From: Nitrospirales bacterium
GTDB lineage: Bacteria > Nitrospirota > Thermodesulfovibrionia > Thermodesulfovibrionales > Dissulfurispiraceae
Reading direction: 5' to 3'
Length of the DNA: 8,032 bases
NCBI GenBank assembly: GCA_020846375.1
Contig: JADLDZ010000066.1
Span: 1-8,032, forward strand
Below the pieces are notes generated by a model, which was not told where the DNA came from, searched no databases, and worked only from the letters and a program-made list of their open reading frames with translations. A program made the position numbers and the translations under genes. Position 1 is the stretch's first letter; every line of letters begins with the position of its first letter. Shown here in pieces: positions 1-5,604 of the stretch.

Positions 1-1393
1 CCAGAGAGGTCCCGTCTCCATAATAGATGGGCTCTCCCTTCTTTTTCATCTTCCGCACCGTATTGGCGTTCATCTCCAGGACAACATAAGGGATTTCCGA
101 TTCCCTCAGCACTTTTGCGAGGTTCTTGCCGTTTACGCCAAAGCCGACAATGATGACATGGTCCTTTCTTCTTTTCGGGTGCTCCTGCCGCTCCGCTCTT
201 TGATGCGCTCTGTCCAGCTTTTTGAAGAACTGCCGTGAAACGAGCCAGGATACCGCGGCTGGTGAAGCACCGACCATGAAAGGAGTCATGAGCATGGTGA
301 GCACTGATGCGGACAGGAATACCTGGTAGATCTCCTCGGTAATGAGCCCTTGCGCCTTCCCTGCTACGGCAAGGACAAAAGAAAACTCTCCGATCTGGGC
401 CAGATAGACGCCGCTCTGAAGGGAACTTCTCATTGACTGGCCGACAGCGGACGCGGCGATGAAGGCGGTGATAAGCTTGAGGAGCAGGATTATTCCGACC
501 ACGCTGGTAACGACGGGGAAGTGATGCGTAAAGAAATCGATATCCATCAGCATCCCGATGGAGATGAAAAACAGTCCGGTAAAGCTCTCCTTGAACGGCA
601 TGATATCCGCAATCGCCTGGGAGGCGTATTCCGATTCCGATATGACGATTCCCGCGAGAAAGGCCCCCAGTGCCAGAGAGAGACCCAGTTCGAAGGTAAG
701 GAAAGCAGTGCCGAGGCAGAGCAGGATAATGGTGATCACAAAGAGCTCCCTGCTCCTGGTCTTTACAATTTCGTGCAGCAGGTGCGGAACCCCCCACCGT
801 GCCGACAGGAGGACCATGCCGATGACGAGGAGCGCCTTGAACATGCTGAAGAAAATGTCATCATACCCGCCGCCGTTTCCGGCGAGCACCGGGATGAGGA
901 GCATGAACGGCACCACGCAAAGATCCTGGAAGATGAGGATCCCCACGGACATGCGGCCGTACGGGGCGTTTATTTCAGCCCTGTCCATGAGGAGCCGTAT
1001 CACGATTGCCGTGCTGCTCAAAGCGACGAGGAAGCCGTCGAAAATGGACGCGTTCAGTTTCTGCTGGAAAAAAAGATAGCTCAGGAGCGTCACCGAACCG
1101 ATCGTCAGCAGGACCTGGAGCAGGCCGCCCCCTATCACGGCATTCCGCAGCATGAGAAGGTTTCTCAGGGAGAATTCGAGCCCTATGGTGAACATGAGGA
1201 GAATAACACCGATTTCCGCGAGGACCTCGACCTCATGGACGTTGCCGATCAACCGGAACCCGTGGGGGCCTAATATGATGCCTGCGATAAGGAACCCGGC
1301 GATGGAGGGGACCTTCATCCTGCCCAGCACGAATACCACGAGGGCCGAAACCGCAAAAATAATGAGCAGTGATTTCAGAAAGTCAAATTCCAT
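1..1393 (-). CDS. Kef/YbaL-like monovalent cation:proton antiporter (CPA2) with RCK_N domain, C-terminus cut by window edge
   Basis: I translated this frame by hand; 464 codons are open from the ATG at 1393 to the left edge. It predicts an inner-membrane CPA2 antiporter exchanging K+ or Na+ for H+. Residues 1-390 form a long series of hydrophobic helices with family motifs: GFLIAGIILGPHG (33-45), LLMFTIGLEFS (65-75), SSTAIV (126-131), FQDL with the likely ion-site Asp157, and GEFSFV (335-340). A charged linker (391-411) leads into a Rossmann RCK_N/TrkA-N domain with GFGVNG (417-422), Glu440 at the end of the second strand and GDGT (459-462). The gating loop at 252-266 aligns with KefC but lacks the His and Glu of its HALESD motif, so it is nearer YbaL than a glutathione-gated KefB/C. 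An in-frame TGA lies eight codons upstream, which supports this start, although the ribosome site is weak (GAGGG about 16 nt away). It follows the NhaP2-like gene by 34 bp, probably as one operon. Substrate ion unknown. Confidence 0.93.
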   Translation of the reverse strand, partial: MEFDFLKSLLIIFAVSALVVFVLGRMKVPSIAGFLIAGIILGPHGFRLIGNVHEVEVLAEIGVILLMFTIGLEFSLRNLLMLRNAVIGGGLLQVLLTIGSVTLLSYLFFQQKLNASIFDGFLVALSSTAIVIRLLMDRAEINAPYGRMSVGILIFQDLCVVPFMLLIPVLAGNGGGYDDIFFSMFKALLVIGMVLLSARWGVPHLLHEIVKTRSRELFVITIILLCLGTAFLTFELGLSLALGAFLAGIVISESEYASQAIADIMPFKESFTGLFFISIGMLMDIDFFTHHFPVVTSVVGIILLLKLITAFIAASAVGQSMRSSLQSGVYLAQIGEFSFVLAVAGKAQGLITEEIYQVFLSASVLTMLMTPFMVGASPAAVSWLVSRQFFKKLDRAHQRAERQEHPKRRKDHVIIVGFGVNGKNLAKVLRESEIPYVVLEMNANTVRKMKKKGEPIYYGDGTSL

Positions 1394-1399
1394 AAAAGA

Positions 1400-1411
1400 T
1401 ATGGTACCATA
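1400..1411. repeat. 12-bp perfect palindrome in front of the Kef-like gene
   Basis: TATGGTACCATA is its own reverse complement. It lies in the 34-bp gap between the two antiporter genes and ends 6 nt before the Kef-like ATG, where a Shine-Dalgarno sequence would normally sit. It could be chance, a protein site, or a weak RNA fold that reduces initiation unless ribosomes arrive from the upstream gene. Confidence 0.4.
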
Positions 1412-1427
1412 CCCTCACGCTTTTCCT

Positions 1428-2903
1428 TTAGACTCCGGCGGCTGTTTCGACCAGGGCGCGCACTTTTGCCAGGACATCTCTGTCTGCGAGCAGAAGCAGT
1501 GTATCACCGGGTCGAACAACCGTCCCCCCGCCGGGGACAAAAAATTCGCCCTCCCTCCCGATGAGCACGATCAGCGCGCCCTCGGGCAGCTTGATGTCGA
1601 CAAGCTGCTTGCCGGACACCGCCGCAGCGGGGGGAACCTCCACCTCGGCAAGGTCGCAGTGCATTTTCCCTGTGGGCTCACATTCGAGAGGCACGGTGGA
1701 GGGCGCCACCAAAGGGGCATCGACACCGAGCTTCCGCGCAAACAAAGGGATCGTGGTACCCTGCAGCAGCGCGGAAGTGAGCACAATGAAGAAAACGATG
1801 TCGAATATCGTGTCTGCCCGGGGAATACCTGCCAGGAGGGGAAAGGTGGCGAGTATGATCGGCACTGCCCCGCGCAGCCCGACCCAGGACACCATGATTT
1901 TCTCCCGGGAACCCATGCGAAAAGGAAGCAGGGTGAGAAAAACCCCGAGAGGACGGGCGACAAGCATCAGGAAGGCTGAAACGAGCAGTCCGGCGCCCAG
2001 GACATGCACAAGGCGTGAGGGGAACACCAGGAGTCCCAGCGTCAGAAACATGGCTATCTGCATGAGCCAGGCAAGACCGTCGTGAAAGCGAAGGAGGCTC
2101 TTTTTATGGATGAATTTCCGGTTCCCCATCACGAGCCCCGCGATATAGACGGCGAGAAAGCCGTTTCCCTTCAGCGCGGTGGTCAAACCGTAGGTAAAGA
2201 GTACGAACGACAGGCTCAGAACCGGGTAGAGTCCGTCATACTCCAGTTTTATGTTGTTGATCAAATATACCATCCCCCTGCCTGTCATATACCCCATGGC
2301 GGCGCCGAGCGCCATCTGAAAGAAACCCGCGGGCACGAGGCTCAAATAAGAGCTCTCCTGCCTGTTCAGCAGGCTGATCAAAGCCACGGTCAGGAGGACC
2401 GCCATGGGGTCGTTGCTGCCGGATTCAAGCTCGAGCAGCGGCTTCAATGGTTTTTTCAGACTCACCTTCCTGGATCTCAGGACGGAAAAAACAGCGGCGG
2501 CATCTGTCGAGGAGACAATGGCGCCGAGGAGCAGGCCCTCCAGCAGTGAGAAGTCGAGGATGGCGGAGGCAAACCATCCCACCAGGAGTGCGGTAAGAAA
2601 CACCCCGAAGGTGGCAAGCGCCATTCCCCGCCACAAAACAGGCCGAATGCTGTCCCAGTCGGTATCCTGTCCTCCTGCGAAGAGGATGAAGGAAAGGGCC
2701 ACGATGCCGAGCAGTTGGGTGAGATAGGGATCGTCAAAGTTGATGCCGCCGGGGCCGTCGGAGCCGGCGAGCATTCCCAGGATCAGAAATAAAAGAAGAG
2801 CCGGGACGCCGAGCCTGCCGGAGGCTTTGCTCGCAGTAATGCTCAGGAGCAGGAGGATACCTGCCCCAAGCAGGAGGTGTTCGATGTAAATATGTTCGGC
2901 CAT
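1428..2903 (-). CDS. nhaP2: NhaP2-type potassium/proton antiporter (CPA1) with C-terminal RCK_C domain
   Basis: The 491-aa product is a predicted inner-membrane CPA1 antiporter that exports K+ (possibly Na+) in exchange for H+. Residues 1-390 are a 12-13 helix transporter core. Diagnostic motifs are FAGGQDTDW (75-83), SSTDAAAVFS (131-140) and ESGSNDP (160-166); Asn164-Asp165 is the conserved ion-binding pair. VGLRGAVPI (341-349) is the usual CPA1 helix motif. Residues about 415-488 form a soluble RCK_C/TrkA_C ligand-sensing domain with PGDTLLLL (465-472). E. coli CvrA/NhaP2 is longer (about 578 aa), so this protein seems to lack the extra C-terminal part. The start has a good ribosome site (AAGGGAG, 5-nt spacer, at 2909-2915) and a sigma-70-like promoter about 50 bp upstream. 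The gene precedes the Kef-like antiporter on the same strand. The K+ preference is inferred from family and RCK domain. Confidence 0.93.
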   Translation of the reverse strand: MAEHIYIEHLLLGAGILLLLSITASKASGRLGVPALLLFLILGMLAGSDGPGGINFDDPYLTQLLGIVALSFILFAGGQDTDWDSIRPVLWRGMALATFGVFLTALLVGWFASAILDFSLLEGLLLGAIVSSTDAAAVFSVLRSRKVSLKKPLKPLLELESGSNDPMAVLLTVALISLLNRQESSYLSLVPAGFFQMALGAAMGYMTGRGMVYLINNIKLEYDGLYPVLSLSFVLFTYGLTTALKGNGFLAVYIAGLVMGNRKFIHKKSLLRFHDGLAWLMQIAMFLTLGLLVFPSRLVHVLGAGLLVSAFLMLVARPLGVFLTLLPFRMGSREKIMVSWVGLRGAVPIILATFPLLAGIPRADTIFDIVFFIVLTSALLQGTTIPLFARKLGVDAPLVAPSTVPLECEPTGKMHCDLAEVEVPPAAAVSGKQLVDIKLPEGALIVLIGREGEFFVPGGGTVVRPGDTLLLLADRDVLAKVRALVETAAGV

Positions 2904-2957
2904 GAGGGCTCCCTTGGGATCTATGCACGGAAATTACAAGGAAAACTAATCAATTCA

Positions 2958-2986
2958 ATTATATCTTATTGGAAAGATCGGCTCAA
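2958..2986 (-). promoter_or_regulatory. Sigma-70-type promoter of the antiporter operon
   Basis: On the minus strand there is a -35 TTGAGC (2986-2981), a spacer of exactly 17 bp and a perfect -10 TATAAT (2963-2958). Transcription would start near 2951 and give a leader of roughly 48 nt before the ATG at 2903. The surrounding A+T-rich stretch (about 2930-2975) stands out from the GC-rich neighbourhood. Strand, distance and spacing all fit the NhaP2-like gene. Confidence 0.75.
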
Positions 2987-3029
2987 GCGTGCGAATTGCA
3001 GGGTGTGAATTTCAGGGGATCATCTTATT

Positions 3030-3113
3030 CCCCTCCCTTGAGGCGGGTGTTCACTTCCATGTGTCCCCTCCCTTGAGGCAGGTGTTCACTTCTATGTGTC
3101 CCCTCCCTTGAGG
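3030..3113. repeat. 35-bp direct tandem repeat, about 2.4 copies
   Basis: Copy 1 is 3030-3064 and copy 2 is 3065-3099. They differ at two positions only (GGCGGG/GGCAGG and TTCCAT/TTCTAT). A third partial copy (CCCCTCCCTTGAGG, 3100-3113) runs into the inverted element. Each unit begins with the arm sequence of that element, so the array looks like local duplication of its edge plus 21 bp of flank. Confidence 0.88.
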
Positions 3114-3133
3114 GGAGGGGAGAAAGGGGAGGG
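3112..3133 (+). other. Potential G-quadruplex, plus strand
   Basis: Four G runs (GGGG, GGGG, GGGG, GGG) are separated by loops of 1, 5 and 1 nt, satisfying the usual G3+N1-7 rule. The first two runs also form the right arm of the 3100-3120 hairpin, so the two structures would compete. It lies on the non-template strand upstream of the importer. Confidence 0.6.
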
Positions 3134-3144
3134 TGTCTCCTGTA

Positions 3145-3168
3145 CCCCTCACCCCCACCCTCTCCCCC
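3145..3168 (-). other. Potential G-quadruplex, minus strand
   Basis: On the plus strand, C runs of 4, 5, 3 and 5 nt are separated by loops of 3, 1 and 3 nt, so the minus strand matches the G3+N1-7 rule. It mirrors the plus-strand motif at 3112-3133, with 11 bp between them. Confidence 0.6.
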
Positions 3169-3188
3169 AAAGGGGCGAGGGGATTCAG

Positions 3189-3242
3189 TTTCTCTTCTGT
3201 TCTCCTTTCTCTCCCTTCACCTGTTTTCCCCTCCCTGCTCTT
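3189..3242. other. Polypyrimidine tract
   Basis: Of 54 plus-strand bases, 50 are C or T; the only purines are at 3199, 3219, 3223 and 3237. It lies between the inverted element and the start of the importer gene. It has no evident coding role and could be an unstructured leader or a purine/pyrimidine-asymmetric DNA segment. Confidence 0.6.
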
Positions 3243-3288
3243 GACCTGACCGGTTTCTTTCTTGTAGCGTATCCACCGGAGATGCAGA

Positions 3289-4785
3289 ATGTCCCGGATA
3301 CGAAGAATAATACTGTGCGCTGTCGCCTTTCTCGTTCTCTCCGGCGTGGTCGTCCCCTGCCTGCACGCTGAAAGCGCTCTCGGGATGATCCGGAAGAGGG
3401 GGTATCTCCTCTGGGGGGTGGATGTGGAAGGAGGTGCTCCTTACGCGTTCCCCGACCCAAGGGATCCCTCGAAGCTTATCGGTTTCGAGGTGGACCTCGC
3501 CGGTGCCATTGCGCGGGAATTGGGGGTAGAGGTGCGTCCGGTGCAGAATGCCTGGGACAGCCTCATACCGGCCCTCGAAAGGGGGGACTTCGAGATCGCG
3601 ATGAACGGCATCGAGATCACGCCCCAGCGGGAAAGCCGGGTGCTCTTTTCCAGGCCCTACTATATCTATACCGAGCAGCTTGTCGTGCGCAAGGAAGAAG
3701 CTGCCATCACCGATTTCGGGAAGCTGAAGGGGAAACGGGTGGGGACCCTCTCCGGCACGGCGGCGCAGACCATGCTCGAAAAAATCGGCGGCGTCGAGGT
3801 GCGGATTTACTCCGGCCAGGTGGAGCCCTACGAGGACCTCGCCACCGGGAGGATCGATGCCGTGCTCCTCGACCTTCCTATCGCCGCCTACTACGCCAGG
3901 CCGAACCCGAAGCTCCGGTACGCCGGAGAGCCCGTGGGAGAGGGGTTTTACGGGATTGCCGTGAGGAAGGGAGACGGGGAGTTCCGGGACAGGATCAACG
4001 CGATACTCGGCACCCTGATGCAGTCAGGCGAGCTGAAGCGCATCTATGAGAAATGGGAATTGTGGGACAAGACACAGGAGCGGCTCCTGAAACAGAATAC
4101 GTCCCCCGACGGATACGTCGGCCTGGAGGAGAGCAGGAAGGCCCCCCTCTACACGTTTCTTCCCGCCCTTCTGAAGGGGGCGGCCGTCACCGTCATCATC
4201 TCCACTGCATCGATGGCACTGGCCGTTGTCCTGGGCCTGGCGCTCGCCCTCTCCCGGATTTTCGGCGGAGCGCCCGTACGCTCCGTAGCGGCGGCGTATA
4301 TCGAGGCATACCGGGGCACGCCGCTCCTCATCCAGCTTTTTATCCTCTATTACGGCCTGCCGAACATCGGCATTTCCCTGAGCCCCCTCACCGCGGCGGT
4401 TCTGGGTCTCGGGATGAACTACGCCGCGTACGAGGCCGAGATCTACCGGGCGGGGATCGAAGCAGTGCCCAGAGGGCAGATGGAGGCGGCCCTGTCGCTG
4501 GGGATGGGCAGATCCCTTGCCCTGAGGCGGGTCGTTCTGCCCCAGGGCTTCAAGATCGCGCTCCCCGCCATCACCAACGACTTCATTGCGCTCTTCAAGG
4601 ATTCCTCCCTGGTGTCCATCATCGCCATGGTCGAGCTTGCCAAGACGTACAGCATTCTCGCGGTCTCGACCCTGCGCTTCTTCGAGCTCGGCCTCGTGGT
4701 CGCGCTCCTCTATTTTGCCATGAGCTACCCGCTCTCCCTGCTCGCGCGGAGGCTGGAAGACAGGCTGAAGGGCGCCGGAAAGTGA
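3289..4785 (+). CDS. Polar amino acid ABC importer: fused periplasmic binding domain and permease
   Basis: The 498-aa product captures an amino acid in the periplasm and passes it through the inner membrane. A signal peptide (about 1-27) has a basic N-terminus, a hydrophobic core and a likely signal peptidase I site after LHA. Residues about 30-260 are an SBP_bac_3 domain: GFEVDLAGAIARELG (65-79), ITPQR with the expected carboxylate-binding Arg114, SRPYY (121-125) and Asp195 in the region that usually binds the alpha-amino group. Residues about 288-495 are a HisM/GlnP-type permease with YRGTPLLIQ (341-349) and an EAA coupling loop (EAALSLG, 399-405). Fusions of this kind are known in GlnP-type importers. 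Glu109 replaces the small Ser/Thr common in GlnH/HisJ, so the ligand is uncertain. GGAG at 3278-3281, 7 nt from the ATG, supports this start. The ATPase gene overlaps the stop codon. I found no convincing promoter. Confidence 0.94.
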   Translation: MSRIRRIILCAVAFLVLSGVVVPCLHAESALGMIRKRGYLLWGVDVEGGAPYAFPDPRDPSKLIGFEVDLAGAIARELGVEVRPVQNAWDSLIPALERGDFEIAMNGIEITPQRESRVLFSRPYYIYTEQLVVRKEEAAITDFGKLKGKRVGTLSGTAAQTMLEKIGGVEVRIYSGQVEPYEDLATGRIDAVLLDLPIAAYYARPNPKLRYAGEPVGEGFYGIAVRKGDGEFRDRINAILGTLMQSGELKRIYEKWELWDKTQERLLKQNTSPDGYVGLEESRKAPLYTFLPALLKGAAVTVIISTASMALAVVLGLALALSRIFGGAPVRSVAAAYIEAYRGTPLLIQLFILYYGLPNIGISLSPLTAAVLGLGMNYAAYEAEIYRAGIEAVPRGQMEAALSLGMGRSLALRRVVLPQGFKIALPAITNDFIALFKDSSLVSIIAMVELAKTYSILAVSTLRFFELGLVVALLYFAMSYPLSLLARRLEDRLKGAGK

Positions 4786-5537
4786 TCACTGTAAAGGACC
4801 TGCACAAATCATACGGAGAGCTCCGGCTTTTCAAGGGGATAGACCTTGTCGTCCGGAAGGGGGAGGTGGTGGTCTGCATCGGACCGTCCGGGAGCGGCAA
4901 GAGCACGCTCCTGCGGTGCATCAACGGTCTGGAATTCTTTCAGCAGGGCGAGATCGACATCGGCGGTATCGAGCTCCATTCGATCAACCGTGTCCGGCCC
5001 TCGCGGGCGGACGACGAGACGCTGCGAAAGGTGCGGCGCAAGGTGGGCATGGTCTTCCAGCACTTCAACCTGTTCCCCCACATGACGGTGCTCGAAAATA
5101 TCGCGGAGGCGCCCGTGCGGGTTCTCGGGCTTTCCGGAAAAGAGGCGGAAGAACGGGCGCGGGCGCTTCTCAGGAGGATCAACCTGGAGGAGAAGGTGCG
5201 CCGGTATCCCTCGGAGCTGTCGGGGGGAGAGCAGCAGCGCGCCGCCATTGCGCGCGCTTTGGCGATGAGGCCTGAGGCGATGCTCTTCGACGAGCCCACC
5301 TCGTCCCTCGATCCCGAAATGGTGGGCGAGGTGCTGGCGGTAATGAAGGGCCTGGCCCAGGAGGGGATGACCATGCTCATCGCCACCCACGAGATGGACT
5401 TTGCCCGCGAGGCTGCCGACAGAGTGGTTGTCTTCGACCGGGGAGAGATCGTCGAGATCGATACTCCCGAACGCATCTTTACCCGGCCCCGGGCGGAAAG
5501 GACGAAACTCTTCCTGAGCCGTGTCCTGAGAAGATAG
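4782..5537 (+). CDS. Polar amino acid ABC transporter ATP-binding protein (GlnQ/HisP family)
   Basis: The 251-aa ATPase drives the importer encoded just upstream, acting as a dimer on the cytoplasmic side of the permease. All ABC motifs are present: Walker A GPSGSGKST (34-42), Q-loop Gln93 in VFQHFNLFPH, signature LSGGEQQ (136-142), Walker B AMLFDEP (156-162) and H-loop His193 in ATHEM. Length and the FNLFPHMTVLENI segment are typical of polar amino acid ATPases. The frame stays open far upstream inside the permease gene, but homology begins at VITVKDLHKSY. I therefore chose the GTG at 4782, which overlaps the permease stop as GTGA and implies translational coupling. The gene ends 67 bp from the convergent regulator gene. 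Substrate specificity is set by the partner protein, so I give no gene symbol. Confidence 0.94.
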   Translation: MITVKDLHKSYGELRLFKGIDLVVRKGEVVVCIGPSGSGKSTLLRCINGLEFFQQGEIDIGGIELHSINRVRPSRADDETLRKVRRKVGMVFQHFNLFPHMTVLENIAEAPVRVLGLSGKEAEERARALLRRINLEEKVRRYPSELSGGEQQRAAIARALAMRPEAMLFDEPTSSLDPEMVGEVLAVMKGLAQEGMTMLIATHEMDFAREAADRVVVFDRGEIVEIDTPERIFTRPRAERTKLFLSRVLRR

Positions 5538-5604
5538 CCCTGCAGGAGGTGTCTGCACCGGGCGGCTGCTCCACTCCCTCTGGATTTTCCTTCTCGGAAA
5601 GGCC

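Larger units (their letters stand above)
3100..3182. repeat. REP-like inverted element with two GC-rich hairpins
   Basis: The left half has a perfect 8-bp stem, CCCCTCCC (3100-3107) and GGGAGGGG (3113-3120), with a 5-nt loop. The right half has CCCTCTCCCC (3158-3167) opposite GGGGCGAGGG (3172-3181) with one mismatch. Read on opposite strands, the two halves resemble each other: a C-run arm, a short loop, a G-run arm, then further G runs towards the centre. This is the design of paired REP/BIME-type intergenic elements. C/T-rich elements like this recur in many GC-rich genomes, so a multicopy family is likely but cannot be shown from one window. Confidence 0.7.
2904..3288. other. Divergent intergenic region, 385 bp, repeat-rich
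   Basis: This gap separates the minus-strand antiporter operon from the plus-strand importer. From left to right it holds the antiporter ribosome site and promoter, a 35-bp tandem repeat, an inverted REP-like element, a polypyrimidine tract and the importer leader. Short reading frames cross it on both strands, but their translations are low-complexity (Pro/Arg/Ser-rich) and resemble nothing, so I call no gene here. Confidence 0.8.

Noticed and set aside
521..1273. 250-codon plus-strand open frame at the left side
   Set aside because: It is antisense to the Kef-like gene, which shows conserved motifs throughout. The translation is highly charged, His/Glu-rich and featureless.
3030..3113. Possible CRISPR array
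   Set aside because: The 35-bp units are directly contiguous with no spacers, there are only 2.4 copies, and no cas gene is present.
3251..3265. Sigma-54 promoter before the importer (GG, N10, GT)
   Set aside because: GG and TTG are spaced correctly, but the -12 GC is GT and the -24 CAC is TTT. The start would fall about 12 nt before the ATG, nearly on the ribosome site.
3241..3270. Sigma-70 promoter before the importer beginning with TTGACC
   Set aside because: The -35 is good, but no spacing of 16-18 bp gives a -10 better than three of six matches, and the leader would be extremely short.
3355..3363. Lipoprotein signal in the importer (Cys24)
   Set aside because: The residues before Cys24 are VVP, which does not fit a lipobox; a signal peptidase I site after LHA (25-27) fits better.
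3096..3371. Small open frame across the repeat region
   Set aside because: It translates the hairpins and polypyrimidine tract into Pro/Leu/Phe-rich low-complexity sequence and overlaps the importer start out of frame.
4053..4781. Long open frame upstream of the ATPase in the same frame
   Set aside because: Its translation is Arg/Gly/Pro-rich without family motifs and overlaps the well-supported permease. ABC homology starts at the GTG at 4782. It is a GC-rich shadow frame.
4809..5558. 249-codon minus-strand open frame opposite the ATPase
   Set aside because: The opposite strand carries every ABC ATPase motif in order; the antisense product shows none.
5538..5604. Bidirectional terminator between the convergent ATPase and activator genes
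   Set aside because: Only a 5-bp stem (TGCAG/CTGCA, 5541-5557) is visible, with no T tract after it on either strand. Termination may be Rho-dependent or lie inside the genes.
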